Assembly: GCA_030849945.1 (NCBI GenBank)
Contig: JAVDKK010000001.1
Span: 372,001-436,000 of the forward strand
From: Schauerella fraxinea
Lineage (GTDB): Bacteria > Pseudomonadota > Gammaproteobacteria > Burkholderiales > Burkholderiaceae_B
Reading direction: 5' to 3'
Length of the DNA stretch: 64,000 nucleotides
The position numbers and the translations under genes were made by a program. Numbering within the stretch: position 1 is the first letter of the stretch; the number at the start of each line of letters is the position of its first letter. Below are positions 24,257-33,789 of this stretch, piece after piece. Under the pieces are notes generated by a model. The model searched no databases. It saw only the letters and a list, made by a program, of their open reading frames with translations, and was not told the origin of the DNA.

Positions 24257-24527
24257 AGGCCGGGCGCTTTCGGCGTTTCCTGGCACGTTCTCTCTAACGA
24301 AGCATTGTGCTGTCTACTGCAGCATTGCGCTGTCGCGCCCTTTCCTGAGCTTTTCCCGGGGGGGCCGGCCTCCTCTCGCCGCTGCGCGACTCGCCTCACC
24401 ATTCGACTGCCTTGCCCGGCACGGCGAGGTCGGCTCACTCACCAGCAGACGCTTCCCGCCCCACCATCGATTGAGAAATGCGATCAACCCATATGGCGAT
24501 CGATGCCTGACAACAGAAGCAGGTCGG

Positions 24528-24580
24528 GCGCGGGGCGCTCGTACGTCGGCGCGGGGCGCTCGTACGTCGGCGCGGGGCGC
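24528..24580. repeat. 21-bp tandem repeat, 2.5 copies
   Basis: The unit GCGCGGGGCGCTCGTACGTC plus a final G occurs at 24528-24548 and again, identical, at 24549-24569, with 11 further bases of the unit at 24570-24580. Each unit contains the palindrome CGTACG. It lies in the gap upstream of gltB. Confidence 0.9.
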
Positions 24581-24625
24581 GGCCTCGCTGGCCGTAAACC
24601 CTGTCGATGACAATGCCTTGATTGA

Positions 24626-24682
24626 TACGTCCCCATTATTGCACTGAGGCACAGACCGAATACTAAATTGGGGTCACACCCC
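24626..24682. repeat. REP-like motifs downstream of the RAYT-like gene
   Basis: Two short motifs, TACGTCCCCATTATTG (24626-24641) and the palindrome GGGGTCACACCCC (24670-24682), resemble sequences I recall near REP-associated transposase genes in many Proteobacteria. The second is a 5-bp stem with a 3-base loop. Only single copies are in this window, so the assignment rests on resemblance and proximity. Confidence 0.4.
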
Positions 24683-24693
24683 GTTTATTGTGC

Positions 24694-24722
24694 TTGCGTG
24701 AGGGAAAAGCTGGGATTATTGT
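24694..24722 (+). promoter_or_regulatory. Likely gltB promoter
   Basis: TTGCGT (24694-24699) and TATTGT (24717-24722) are separated by exactly 17 bases and end 48 bases before the gltB start codon. They fit a sigma-70 promoter with one or two mismatches per box. Confidence 0.5.
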
Positions 24723-24770
24723 TGCCCCCTGCACTGCACCATTCCCGTACCCCGCCCAGCGGAGATCGCT

Positions 24771-27700
24771 ATGTCCAAAGATTCCTGTAGTCCTGTTGTC
24801 GCCGCCCCCATCGATGCCACGCGCATCGGTCTGGCGCCGCGCGCGCAAGGGCTTTATCACCCGAAAAACGAGCACGATGGCTGCGGCGTCGGTTTTGTCG
24901 CCCACATCAAGGGCCGCAAAACGCATGCGATCGTTCAGCAAGGGCTGAAGATTCTCGAAAACCTCGACCATCGGGGCGCTGTGGGCGCCGATAAGCTGAT
25001 GGGCGACGGCGCGGGTATTCTGATTCAGATTCCCGACGCGCTGTACCGCGAAGAAATGACCGCGCAGGACGTGCGTCTGCCGCCGCCCGGCGAATACGGT
25101 GTGGCGATGGTGTTCCTGCCGAAGGAAACCGCCTCGCGTCTGGCCTGCGAGCAGGAACTCGAACGCGCCGTGCGCGCTGAGGGCCAAGTGGTGCTGGGCT
25201 GGCGCGATGTGCCGATCGACCGCGACATGCCGATGTCGCCCACCGTGCGCGATTGCGAACCGGTGATTCGCCAGTTGTTCATCGGCCGTGGCGCCAACGT
25301 GATGGTGCCGGATGCGCTGGAGCGCAAGCTGTATGTCATCCGCAAAACCGCCAGCCACGCCATCCAGGCGATGAAGCTCGCGCACGGCAAAGAATATTTC
25401 GTGCCGTCGGCATCGGTGCGCACCGTGGTGTACAAGGGCTTGTTGCTGGCCGACCAGGTGGGCCGCTACTACCGCGACCTGGCCGATACGCGCACGATCA
25501 GCGCCGTGGCACTCGTGCACCAGCGCTTCTCGACCAATACATTCCCGGCGTGGCCGCTCGCTCACCCGTACCGCATGATCGCGCACAACGGCGAAATCAA
25601 TACGGTGAAGGGCAACTTCAACTGGCTGCGCGCCCGTGAAGGCATGATGCAGTCGGCGGTCTTGGGCGACGATCTCAAAAAGCTGTACCCCATCGTATAT
25701 GAAGGCCAGTCCGATACGGCAACGTTCGACAACTGCCTCGAATTGCTGGTCAACTCCGGCTATTCGCTCGCCCACGCGATGATGATGATGATTCCCGAAG
25801 CCTGGGAGCAGCATGCGCAGATGGACGAAAGCCGCCGCGCCTTCTACGAATACCACGCTGCCATGATGGAGCCGTGGGACGGCCCGGCCGCCGTCGCGTT
25901 TACCGATGGCCGCCAGATCGGCGCCACGCTGGACCGCAATGGCTTGCGCCCCGCCCGCTACCTCATTACCGACGACGACCTGGTCATTCTGGCATCGGAA
26001 GCCGGGACGCTCAGCGTGCCTGAGCACCGCATCGTCAAGAAGTGGCGTCTGCAGCCGGGCAAGATGTTCCTGATCGACCTGGAACTCGGCCGCATCATCG
26101 AAGACGCCGACATCAAGGCACAATTGGCCAATACGCGCCCGTACCGCCAATGGATCGAGCGGTTGCGCATCAAGCTGGAAAGCCTGCCCGCGCCGACGTC
26201 GCAAGCGCCCGACCCCACGCGCTCGAGCGTGTCGCTCCTGGATCGTCAGCAGGCCTTCGGCTGGACGCAGGAAGACTACAAGTTCATTCTCGAGCCGATG
26301 GCGCAATCGGGCGAAGAAGTCATCGGATCGATGGGCAACGACGCGCCGCTGGCCGTGCTGTCCAACCGTCCGAAGCCTTTCTACAACTACTTCCGCCAGA
26401 TGTTTGCCCAGGTGACCAACCCGCCGATCGATCCGATCCGCGAGCAGATGGTCATGTCGCTGGTGTCGTTCATCGGCCCCAAGCCCAACCTGCTGGACAT
26501 CAACAACGTCAACCCGCCGCTGCGCCTCGAAGTCGCGCAGCCGGTGCTGGACGTGGCCGCGATGGCGCAGATCCGCGATATCGAACAGGTCACCAGCTAT
26601 AAATTCCGCAGCCACGAACTCGACATCACCTATCCCGCCGCCTGGGGTTCGGAAGGCATCGAAGCGCATGTGGCCGCCCTGTGCTCGCGTGCTGTCGACG
26701 CGGTGCAAAGCGGCTACAACATCCTGATCGTGTCGGACCGCCTGATCGACAGCGAGCGTGTGGCGATACCGGCGCTCCTCGCCACCTCGGCCGTGCACCA
26801 GCATCTGATCCGCGCAGGCCTGCGCACCAATACGGGCCTGATCGTCGAAACCGGTTCGGCCCGCGAAGTGCACCACTTCGCACTCCTGGGCGGCTTCGGC
26901 GCCGAAGCCATCCACCCCTACCTCGCGCTGCAGTCACTGGCCGAGATGGCGGATCCCGAGAAGGCCGTCAAGAACTACATCAAGGCGGTCGGCAAGGGCT
27001 TGAACAAGGTCATGTCCAAGATGGGCATCTCGACCTACATGTCGTACACCGGCGCACAGATCTTCGAAGCGGTAGGCCTGCAAAGCGCGCTGATCGACAA
27101 GTACTTCACCGGCACCTCGACCAACATCGAAGGCATCGACATCTTCCAGGTGGCCGAAGAAGCACTGCGCGCGCACCGGGCCGCTTTCAGCGCCGATCCC
27201 GTGCTGGCCAACGATCTGGACGCGGGCGGCGAGTACGCCTTCCGCGTGCGGGGCGAAGAGCACATGTGGACGCCCGACTCGATCGCCAAGTTGCAGCACG
27301 CCACGCGCGCCAACAACTACCGCACCTATAAAGAGTACGCTCAGCTCATCAACGACCAAAGCCGCCGTCACATGACGCTGCGCGGTCTGTTCGAGTTCAA
27401 GTTCGATCCCACGCGCGCCATTCCGCTCGACGAGGTCGAATCGGCGAAGGACATCGTCAAGCGTTTCGCCACCGGCGCCATGTCGTTGGGTTCGATTTCC
27501 ACCGAAGCACACTCGGTGCTGGCCGTGGCCATGAACCGCATCGGCGGCAAATCCAATACCGGCGAGGGCGGCGAAGACGAGGCCCGCTACCGCGATGAAA
27601 TGCGCGAAGGCAAGAGCACCATCAAGGACGGCGATACGCTCGCCTCCGTGCTTGGCAGCGACCGCATCGAGGCCGACGTGCCGCTGATGGCGGGCGATTC

Positions 27701-29504
27701 GATGCGCTCCAAGATCAAGCAAGTGGCATCGGGCCGTTTCGGCGTCTCCGCCGAATACCTCACCAGTGCCGATCAGATCCAGATCAAGATGGCGCAAGGG
27801 GCCAAGCCGGGCGAAGGCGGTCAGTTGCCGGGCCACAAGGTCACCGACTACATCGCCAAGCTGCGTTACTCGGTGCCGGGCGTGGGCCTGATTTCGCCCC
27901 CGCCGCACCACGACATCTATTCGATCGAAGATCTGGCGCAGCTCATTCACGATCTGAAAAACGTCAACAGCCGTGCCTCGATTTCGGTCAAGCTCGTATC
28001 CGAAGTGGGCGTGGGCACGGTGGCCGCCGGGGTGGCCAAGGCCAAGGCGGATCACGTTGTGATCGCCGGTCACGACGGCGGTACGGGCGCCTCGCCCGTG
28101 TCGTCGATCAAGCATGTGGGCACGCCATGGGAACTGGGCCTGGCCGAAACACAGCAGACGCTGGTGCTCAACCGCCTGCGCAGCCGGATCCGCGTGCAGG
28201 CCGACGGCCAGATGAAAACCGGCCGCGACGTGGTGATCGGTGCCCTGCTGGGTGCCGACGAGTTCGGTTTCGCGACCGCGCCCTTGGTGGTCGAAGGCTG
28301 CATCATGATGCGCAAATGCCACCTGAACACCTGCCCGGTGGGCGTGGCCACGCAAGATCCGATCTTGCGCAAGAAATTCCAGGGCAAGCCCGAGCACGTG
28401 GTCAATTACTTCTTCTTCATCGCCGAAGAAGTGCGCGAAATCATGGCGCAATTGGGCATTCGCAAGTTCGACGACCTGATCGGCCGCGCCGATCTGCTCG
28501 ATACCCGCCAGAGCATCGAGCACTGGAAGGCGAGCGGTCTGGATTTCTCGCGCGTGTTCTACCAAGCCGAATCCGATACGCCGGTGCGACAAGTCGAAAC
28601 GCAGGATCATGGCCTGGCCAATGCATTGGATCTGCAACTGATCGAGCGCTGCAAGCCAGCGATCGAACGCGGCGAAAAGGTCTCGTTCATCACGCCGGTG
28701 CGCAACCGCAACCGTACCGTCGGCGGCATGCTGTCGGGCGCGGTGGCTTCGCGCTACGGCCATGACGGCTTGCCCGACGACACCATTCACATTCAGTTGA
28801 ACGGCACCGCCGGTCAGAGCTTCGGCGCGTTCCTCGCGCATGGCATCACCCTCGATCTGGTGGGCGAAGGCAACGATTACGTCGGCAAAGGCTTGTCGGG
28901 CGGCCGCATCATCGTGCGCTCGCCCAACGACTTCCGCGGCTTCGGTCCCGAGCACATCATCTCCGGCAACACGGTGCTTTACGGTGCCTTGGCGGGCGAA
29001 GCGTTCTTCAACGGCGTGGCCGGCGAACGCTTCGCCGTGCGCAACTCGGGGGCGGCCGCCGTCGTCGAGGGTACGGGCGATCACGGCTGCGAATACATGA
29101 CGGGCGGCACGGTCGTCGTGCTCGGCGCCACGGGCCGCAACTTCGCGGCGGGCATGTCCGGCGGCGTGGCATACGTGTGGGATCCCGAGCGCCAGATGCG
29201 TCACAACTGCAATCTGTCGATGGTCGAACTCGAAGGCGTGGCACCCCGCACCGAGCAGGAGTCGCAAGACAACCGCGAAGGCTGGCACAGCGCGCAACGC
29301 GGCGGCGAACGCGAGACCGACGAAGCCATCCTGTACCGCTTGATCGAAGATCATTTCCGCTACACCGGCAGCTTCCGGGCGCGTGAAATCCTGGGCGACT
29401 GGGAAACGGCGCGCGGCAAGTTCGTCAAAGTGATGCCGACGGAATACCGTCGCGCGTTGGGTGAAATGTGGCGTGCGGCCAATCCGCAGAAAATCGCCGC
29501 CTGA
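24771..29504 (+). CDS. gltB: Glutamate synthase (NADPH), large subunit
   Basis: GltB takes the amide of glutamine and transfers it to 2-oxoglutarate to give glutamate. The 1577-residue length fits bacterial alpha subunits. The class II glutaminase begins at Cys about 38 in EHDGCGVGFVAH after a short propeptide that is normally removed. The FMN-binding synthase domain contains GHDGGTGASPVSSIKH, and the 3Fe-4S cluster ligands follow in CIMMRKCHLNTCPVG (C-x5-C-x4-C). The C-terminal GXGXG beta-helix domain is present. It is followed after 11 bases by gltD. The SD is GGAG before the ATG. Confidence 0.98.
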   Translation: MSKDSCSPVVAAPIDATRIGLAPRAQGLYHPKNEHDGCGVGFVAHIKGRKTHAIVQQGLKILENLDHRGAVGADKLMGDGAGILIQIPDALYREEMTAQDVRLPPPGEYGVAMVFLPKETASRLACEQELERAVRAEGQVVLGWRDVPIDRDMPMSPTVRDCEPVIRQLFIGRGANVMVPDALERKLYVIRKTASHAIQAMKLAHGKEYFVPSASVRTVVYKGLLLADQVGRYYRDLADTRTISAVALVHQRFSTNTFPAWPLAHPYRMIAHNGEINTVKGNFNWLRAREGMMQSAVLGDDLKKLYPIVYEGQSDTATFDNCLELLVNSGYSLAHAMMMMIPEAWEQHAQMDESRRAFYEYHAAMMEPWDGPAAVAFTDGRQIGATLDRNGLRPARYLITDDDLVILASEAGTLSVPEHRIVKKWRLQPGKMFLIDLELGRIIEDADIKAQLANTRPYRQWIERLRIKLESLPAPTSQAPDPTRSSVSLLDRQQAFGWTQEDYKFILEPMAQSGEEVIGSMGNDAPLAVLSNRPKPFYNYFRQMFAQVTNPPIDPIREQMVMSLVSFIGPKPNLLDINNVNPPLRLEVAQPVLDVAAMAQIRDIEQVTSYKFRSHELDITYPAAWGSEGIEAHVAALCSRAVDAVQSGYNILIVSDRLIDSERVAIPALLATSAVHQHLIRAGLRTNTGLIVETGSAREVHHFALLGGFGAEAIHPYLALQSLAEMADPEKAVKNYIKAVGKGLNKVMSKMGISTYMSYTGAQIFEAVGLQSALIDKYFTGTSTNIEGIDIFQVAEEALRAHRAAFSADPVLANDLDAGGEYAFRVRGEEHMWTPDSIAKLQHATRANNYRTYKEYAQLINDQSRRHMTLRGLFEFKFDPTRAIPLDEVESAKDIVKRFATGAMSLGSISTEAHSVLAVAMNRIGGKSNTGEGGEDEARYRDEMREGKSTIKDGDTLASVLGSDRIEADVPLMAGDSMRSKIKQVASGRFGVSAEYLTSADQIQIKMAQGAKPGEGGQLPGHKVTDYIAKLRYSVPGVGLISPPPHHDIYSIEDLAQLIHDLKNVNSRASISVKLVSEVGVGTVAAGVAKAKADHVVIAGHDGGTGASPVSSIKHVGTPWELGLAETQQTLVLNRLRSRIRVQADGQMKTGRDVVIGALLGADEFGFATAPLVVEGCIMMRKCHLNTCPVGVATQDPILRKKFQGKPEHVVNYFFFIAEEVREIMAQLGIRKFDDLIGRADLLDTRQSIEHWKASGLDFSRVFYQAESDTPVRQVETQDHGLANALDLQLIERCKPAIERGEKVSFITPVRNRNRTVGGMLSGAVASRYGHDGLPDDTIHIQLNGTAGQSFGAFLAHGITLDLVGEGNDYVGKGLSGGRIIVRSPNDFRGFGPEHIISGNTVLYGALAGEAFFNGVAGERFAVRNSGAAAVVEGTGDHGCEYMTGGTVVVLGATGRNFAAGMSGGVAYVWDPERQMRHNCNLSMVELEGVAPRTEQESQDNREGWHSAQRGGERETDEAILYRLIEDHFRYTGSFRAREILGDWETARGKFVKVMPTEYRRALGEMWRAANPQKIAA

Positions 29505-29515
29505 GGACTGAGAAC

Positions 29516-30982
29516 ATGGGCAAAATTACCGGATTTCTCGAGCACAAGCGTCTGAAGGAGGCCGCCGAGGTCCCGCAGAAGCGCTTGAAGAACTGGCGCG
29601 AATTCGTGCTGCACCTGACCGACGACGAGTCCAAGCAGCAAGCGGCGCGCTGCATGGATTGCGGCATCCCGTTTTGCAATAACGGATGCCCGGTCAACAA
29701 CATCATTCCCGACTGGAACGACCTGGTCTATCGGCAAGAGTGGAAGCGTGCGCTGGATGTGCTGCACTCGACCAACAACTTCCCAGAATTCACCGGCCGG
29801 ATTTGTCCGGCGCCGTGTGAGGCCGCCTGTACGTTGAACATCAACAGCGACGCCGTGGGTATCAAGTCGATCGAGCACGCGATCATCGACAAGGGTTGGG
29901 CCGAAGGCTGGGTGCTGCCGCAATTGCCCACCAAGAAGACCGGCAAGAAAGTGGCCGTCGTCGGCTCGGGCCCGGCGGGCATGGCCTGCGCGCAACAGCT
30001 GGCGCGCGCCGGCCACGCCGTGACGCTGTTCGAGAAGAGCGACCGCATCGGTGGCCTGCTGCGCTACGGCATCCCCGACTTCAAGCTCGAAAAAAACCAG
30101 ATCGATCGCCGCATCTCGCAGATGGAAGCGGAAGGCGTCGAATTCGCGCCGTCCACCTACATCGGCCAGCCCGGCGATGCAGGCAGCGATGGCCTGACCG
30201 TGCGCACGCCAGCGTCGCTGATGGACGAGTTCGACGCGGTCGTGATGTCGGGCGGGTCCGAGACGCCGCGCGACCTGCCTGTGCCCGGCCGTGAGCTCGA
30301 TGGCGTGTATTACGCGATGGACTTCCTGCGTCAGCAAAACAAGGCCGTTGCCGGCGATCGCCTCACGAACCAGACGCTGGCCAAGGGCAAGCACGTGGTG
30401 GTGATCGGTGGCGGCGACACGGGTTCCGATTGCGTCGGCACGAGCAACCGCCACGGCGCGGCTTCCGTCACGCAATTCGAGCTGATGCCGCAGCCGCCCG
30501 AAACCGAAAACAAAGAAATGACGTGGCCGTACTGGCCCGCTAAACTGCGCACCTCGTCGTCGCACGAAGAAGGCTGCGAGCGCGATTGGGCGGTGACCAC
30601 CAAGTCGCTCGAAGGTGCCGATGGCAAGGTCAAGAAGCTGATCGGCGCTCGCGTCGAATGGTTCAAGGACGAGGCCACCGGGCAGATGAAGATGCGCGAG
30701 GTGGAAGGTTCGGAGTTCGAGATCAAGGCCGATCTGGTGTTGTTGGCCATGGGGTTCGTCGCGCCTTTGGCACACGTGCTCGATTCGTTCGGCGTCGAAC
30801 GCGATGCGCGCGGCAACGTACGCGCCAATACCGACGATTACCGCACGAGCGTGGACGGCTTGTTTGCCGCCGGCGATATGCGCCGCGGGCAATCGCTGGT
30901 GGTGTGGGCGATCCGTGAAGGCCGCCAGTGCGCCCGTTCGGTCGACGAGTATTTGATGGGTGCGAGCGACTTGCCGCGTTAA
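29516..30982 (+). CDS. gltD: Glutamate synthase (NADPH), small subunit
   Basis: GltD passes electrons from NADPH through FAD and two 4Fe-4S clusters to GltB. The start at 29516 (MGKITGFLEHKRL) is the conserved N-terminus and gives 488 residues. Cluster cysteines are visible in ARCMDCGIPFCNNGCP and GRICPAPCEAAC. The FAD-binding motif VAVVGSGPAGMACAQQL and the NADPH-binding motif VVVIGGGDTGSDC are intact. It completes the gltBD operon and is followed by a very strong terminator. Confidence 0.97.
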   Translation: MGKITGFLEHKRLKEAAEVPQKRLKNWREFVLHLTDDESKQQAARCMDCGIPFCNNGCPVNNIIPDWNDLVYRQEWKRALDVLHSTNNFPEFTGRICPAPCEAACTLNINSDAVGIKSIEHAIIDKGWAEGWVLPQLPTKKTGKKVAVVGSGPAGMACAQQLARAGHAVTLFEKSDRIGGLLRYGIPDFKLEKNQIDRRISQMEAEGVEFAPSTYIGQPGDAGSDGLTVRTPASLMDEFDAVVMSGGSETPRDLPVPGRELDGVYYAMDFLRQQNKAVAGDRLTNQTLAKGKHVVVIGGGDTGSDCVGTSNRHGAASVTQFELMPQPPETENKEMTWPYWPAKLRTSSSHEEGCERDWAVTTKSLEGADGKVKKLIGARVEWFKDEATGQMKMREVEGSEFEIKADLVLLAMGFVAPLAHVLDSFGVERDARGNVRANTDDYRTSVDGLFAAGDMRRGQSLVVWAIREGRQCARSVDEYLMGASDLPR

Positions 30983-31025
30983 GGCAATTTCCCGCAAGCG
31001 GGCTCAGCCCCGCAGCCGTTTTTAC

Positions 31026-31065
31026 CGGCCGCAGCGTTTTTTCGCTGCGGCCGTTTTGGTTTTTA
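31026..31065 (+). terminator. Strong Rho-independent terminator of gltBD
   Basis: CGGCCGCAGCG (31026-31036) pairs perfectly with CGCTGCGGCCG (31043-31053) around a six-T loop, followed by TTTTGGTTTTT. This is a textbook terminator 43 bases after the gltD stop. Confidence 0.92.
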
Positions 31066-31093
31066 CCCGTTCAAGGGATAAGGAAGAGACATC

Positions 31094-32095
31094 ATGACCG
31101 TACTGCCCTCCTCAATGCGCCGGGCGCTCGCCGCCACGTTGAGCCTCGCCGGCCTGACCGCCGCGCTCGCCGCAGCACCCGCATCGGCCGCCGATACGTG
31201 GCCGAGCAAACCCATTACCTTGATCGTGCCCTACGCTGCCGGCGGTTTCGCCGATACGCGGGTGCGCCTCCTGGCGCGCAAACTGGGCGATTCGCTCGGC
31301 CAACCGGTCGTGATCGAAAATAAGGCCGGTGCGGGTGGCGTGGTGGGCACGAACCTGATCGCCAAAGCCGCCCCCGATGGCTACACGATCGGCACCGGCA
31401 ACCTGGCGCCGATGGCCGTCAACCCCAGCCTGATGCCGTCGATGTCTTACGATCCGATCAAGGATCTGGCACCGATTATCTTGATCGAGAACAGCCCGCT
31501 GGTGCTGAGTGTGGGCAACGAAGTGAAGGCCCAATCGCTGGCCGACGTGATCGCGCTGGCCAAGAAAGACCCCGGCAAGCTCACGTTTGGATCCTCGGGT
31601 GTTGGCGGCGCGCATCACTTGTCGGGCGAGATGTTTCGTGAGCAGGCAGGGATCGACATCGTGCACGTGCCCTACAAAGGCGGCAGCCTGGCAGCCACCG
31701 ATCTGATGGGCGGCCACATCACGATGATGTTCGAAATGGGGTATTCGGCCTTGCCCGCCATCCAGGGCAAGAAGATCCATCCCATCGCTGTCACTTCCGC
31801 CAAGCGCCTGGCGGTGTTGCCGGATGTGCCCACCATGGCCGAGTCGGGTTTGCCGCAATTCGAGTCGTATAACTGGCAAGGGATTGTGGCGCCTGCTGGA
31901 ACGCCGCGTCCTATCATCGACAAGCTCAATGCTGAGTTCAACGCGATCTTGAAGGATCCGGATGTGGTCAAGGCCATCGCCGATACGGGCAGCCAGGCCG
32001 GTGGCGGCACCCCGGAAGACTTTGGCGCTTTCATCAAAACTGAAACGGCAAAATGGGCCGAAGTGATCAAGGCCGGTAACATCACGTTGCAATAA
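31094..32095 (+). CDS. Bug-family tripartite tricarboxylate transporter substrate-binding protein
   Basis: This 333-residue periplasmic protein has a signal peptide (about residues 1-31, ending ASAAD) followed by the family's conserved start WPSKPITLIVPYAAGG. Other family segments are VIENKAGAGGVVGTN and VPYKGG. Bug proteins bind carboxylates such as citrate or amino acids and are heavily expanded in Bordetella and relatives, often as orphans. No TctA/TctB membrane genes are adjacent, so the transporter partner is not known. It lies after the gltBD terminator and before mlaF. Confidence 0.93.
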   Translation: MTVLPSSMRRALAATLSLAGLTAALAAAPASAADTWPSKPITLIVPYAAGGFADTRVRLLARKLGDSLGQPVVIENKAGAGGVVGTNLIAKAAPDGYTIGTGNLAPMAVNPSLMPSMSYDPIKDLAPIILIENSPLVLSVGNEVKAQSLADVIALAKKDPGKLTFGSSGVGGAHHLSGEMFREQAGIDIVHVPYKGGSLAATDLMGGHITMMFEMGYSALPAIQGKKIHPIAVTSAKRLAVLPDVPTMAESGLPQFESYNWQGIVAPAGTPRPIIDKLNAEFNAILKDPDVVKAIADTGSQAGGGTPEDFGAFIKTETAKWAEVIKAGNITLQ

Positions 32096-32156
32096 CTCCC
32101 TATCGGAAGATAGGTTGGCTTGAGGGCACGCTACACTAGCGCCTTTGCGCGTGCTT

Positions 32157-32993
32157 ATGCCCCCTCGACAGCCTCCCTCATCCGATCTCGTCCTCCGGCT
32201 CGACAACGTCTCGCTTGGCTACGGTGCCTTCACCGTCCTGCGCGATGTATCGATGACGGTCGCGCGCGGTCAGGTCGTCGCGGTGATGGGTGGCTCCGGC
32301 TCGGGCAAGACCACCATGCTCCGCTCGGCTACCGGCCAGCTCCTCGCGCAAGCCGGTACGGTCGAGGCCTTCGGCCAGGATATCGCCGCCGCCACCCCTG
32401 TTCAACTGCGCGATCTGCGGCAACGCATGGGTGTGCTGTTTCAGCAGGGGGCGCTCTTCACCGACCTGATCGTTTTCGAAAACGTGGCGTTTCCGCTGCG
32501 CGAGCACACCACATTGAGCGAGCGCGACATCACCGCCAAGGTGCTGGAAACGCTCGACGCCGTGGGCTTGCGCGCGGCCGCACACCTGCGCGTGGCCGAA
32601 ATTTCCGGCGGCATGGCCCGGCGCGTCGCGCTGGCGCGCGCCGTGGTGCTCGAGCCCGAACTGATTTTGTATGACGAGCCGTTTGCCGGCCTCGATCCGA
32701 TCTCGCTGGGCATCACCGCGCGCCTGATTCGCAATCTGTCGGATCGCCTGGGCTGCGCGTCGGTCCTGATCACGCACGATATCGAAGAGTCCTTCGCCAT
32801 TGCCGATCAGGTGTATCTGGTGGGCCAAGGCAAGCTCGCGGCGTCGGGCAAGCCGGCCGATCTGACCGCGTCCACCGATCCGTACGTGCGCCAGTTTCTG
32901 GATGGCGCGCCCGATGGCCCGGTGGCCTTCCAATATCAAGAAACTCCTGCCTTCACGCAGTGGTTGTCGCGTCAGGAGGGTCGCCGTTCATGA
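32157..32993 (+). CDS. mlaF: Mla phospholipid ABC transporter, ATP-binding protein
   Basis: MlaF is the ATPase of the inner-membrane MlaFED complex that moves phospholipids between outer and inner membranes. The Walker A motif GGSGSGKTT, signature ISGGMARRVALARA and Walker B LILYDEP are intact, with the switch histidine in LITHD. The ATG at 32157 gives 278 residues; in-frame TTG (32145) and GTG (32151) are alternatives, and no site has a clear SD. Its stop overlaps the mlaE start (ATGA). In E. coli the STAS protein MlaB binds this ATPase; no mlaB is seen here. Confidence 0.93.
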   Translation: MPPRQPPSSDLVLRLDNVSLGYGAFTVLRDVSMTVARGQVVAVMGGSGSGKTTMLRSATGQLLAQAGTVEAFGQDIAAATPVQLRDLRQRMGVLFQQGALFTDLIVFENVAFPLREHTTLSERDITAKVLETLDAVGLRAAAHLRVAEISGGMARRVALARAVVLEPELILYDEPFAGLDPISLGITARLIRNLSDRLGCASVLITHDIEESFAIADQVYLVGQGKLAASGKPADLTASTDPYVRQFLDGAPDGPVAFQYQETPAFTQWLSRQEGRRS

Positions 32994-33778
32994 GCGGACC
33001 CGTACATGCCATCGCCCGCGTGGGCGGCTGGGTGCGCGAGAGCGTCTCCGGTCTCGGCACCTTCACCCGCTTCTTCTTCGCGCTCCTGGCGCGCTCGGGC
33101 ATCGCTTTCAAGCGCCCGCGTCTGGTGTCGCAGCAGATTCATTTCATCGGCAACTATTCGCTGCTGATCATCGCGGTATCCGGCCTGTTCGTCGGCTTCG
33201 TGTTGGGCCTGCAGGGCTACTACACGCTCAACCGCTACGGCTCGGAAGAGGCACTGGGCTTGCTCGTGGCCCTGTCGCTCGTACGCGAATTGGGGCCGGT
33301 GGTGACGGCGCTGTTGTTTGCCGGCCGTGCCGGCACGTCGCTTACGGCCGAAATCGGCTTGATGAAAGCGGGCGAACAGTTGTCGGCCATGGAAGTGATG
33401 GCCGTCGATCCGATGCGCCGCGTGCTGGTGCCGCGCCTGTGGGCCGGTCTCATCGCAATGCCTGTGCTGGCCGCCGTGTTTTCGATGGTCGGCATTCTGG
33501 GCGGTTACATCGTCGGCGTGCAGATGATCGGCGTGGATGAAGGCGCGTTCTGGTCACAGATGCAAAATGGCGTCGACGTCTGGAACGACGTCGCCAATGG
33601 CGTATTGAAAAGCGTGGTGTTCGGCATTGCCGTCACCCTGGTCGCACTCTATGAAGGGTGGCAGGCCAAACCGACACCTGAAGGCGTCGCCCGCGCAACC
33701 ACGCGCACCGTCGTGGTGAGCTCCCTGGCCGTCCTTGGCCTGGACTTCCTGCTCACCGCGTTGATGTTTGGGAATTAA
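32990..33778 (+). CDS. mlaE: Mla phospholipid ABC transporter, permease
   Basis: MlaE is the permease of the MlaFED complex. The start at 32990 overlaps the mlaF stop by 4 bases and gives 262 residues with about five or six hydrophobic segments. The family segments FIGNYSLLIIAVSGLFVGFVL, ALLFAGRAGTSLTAEIGLMKA and EQLSAMEVMAVDPMRRVLVPR are clear. It works with MlaF in the cytoplasmic membrane and with MlaD facing the periplasm. Confidence 0.95.
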   Translation: MSGPVHAIARVGGWVRESVSGLGTFTRFFFALLARSGIAFKRPRLVSQQIHFIGNYSLLIIAVSGLFVGFVLGLQGYYTLNRYGSEEALGLLVALSLVRELGPVVTALLFAGRAGTSLTAEIGLMKAGEQLSAMEVMAVDPMRRVLVPRLWAGLIAMPVLAAVFSMVGILGGYIVGVQMIGVDEGAFWSQMQNGVDVWNDVANGVLKSVVFGIAVTLVALYEGWQAKPTPEGVARATTRTVVVSSLAVLGLDFLLTALMFGN

Positions 33779-33789
33779 ACGGATCCATC

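Larger units (their letters stand above)
24257..24770. other. 514-base gap upstream of gltB
   Basis: I see no convincing gene here. The gap contains two near-identical 14-base direct repeats (AGCATTGTGCTGTC at 24301 and AGCATTGCGCTGTC at 24321), a 21-base tandem repeat (24528-24580), REP-like palindromic motifs (24626-24682) and a likely gltB promoter (24694-24722). Confidence 0.6.

Noticed and set aside
24301..24334. Pair of 14-base direct repeats (AGCATTGYGCTGTC) as an insertion target-site duplication
   Set aside because: Only 6 bases separate the two copies and one base differs, so there is no inserted element between them.
24663..29354. Two long antisense open frames (about 750 and 806 codons) opposite gltB
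   Set aside because: They lie wholly opposite a clear gltB gene, have no recognisable domains, and are rich in Arg/His/Ala as expected from GC-rich antisense frames. They are shadows of gltB codon bias.
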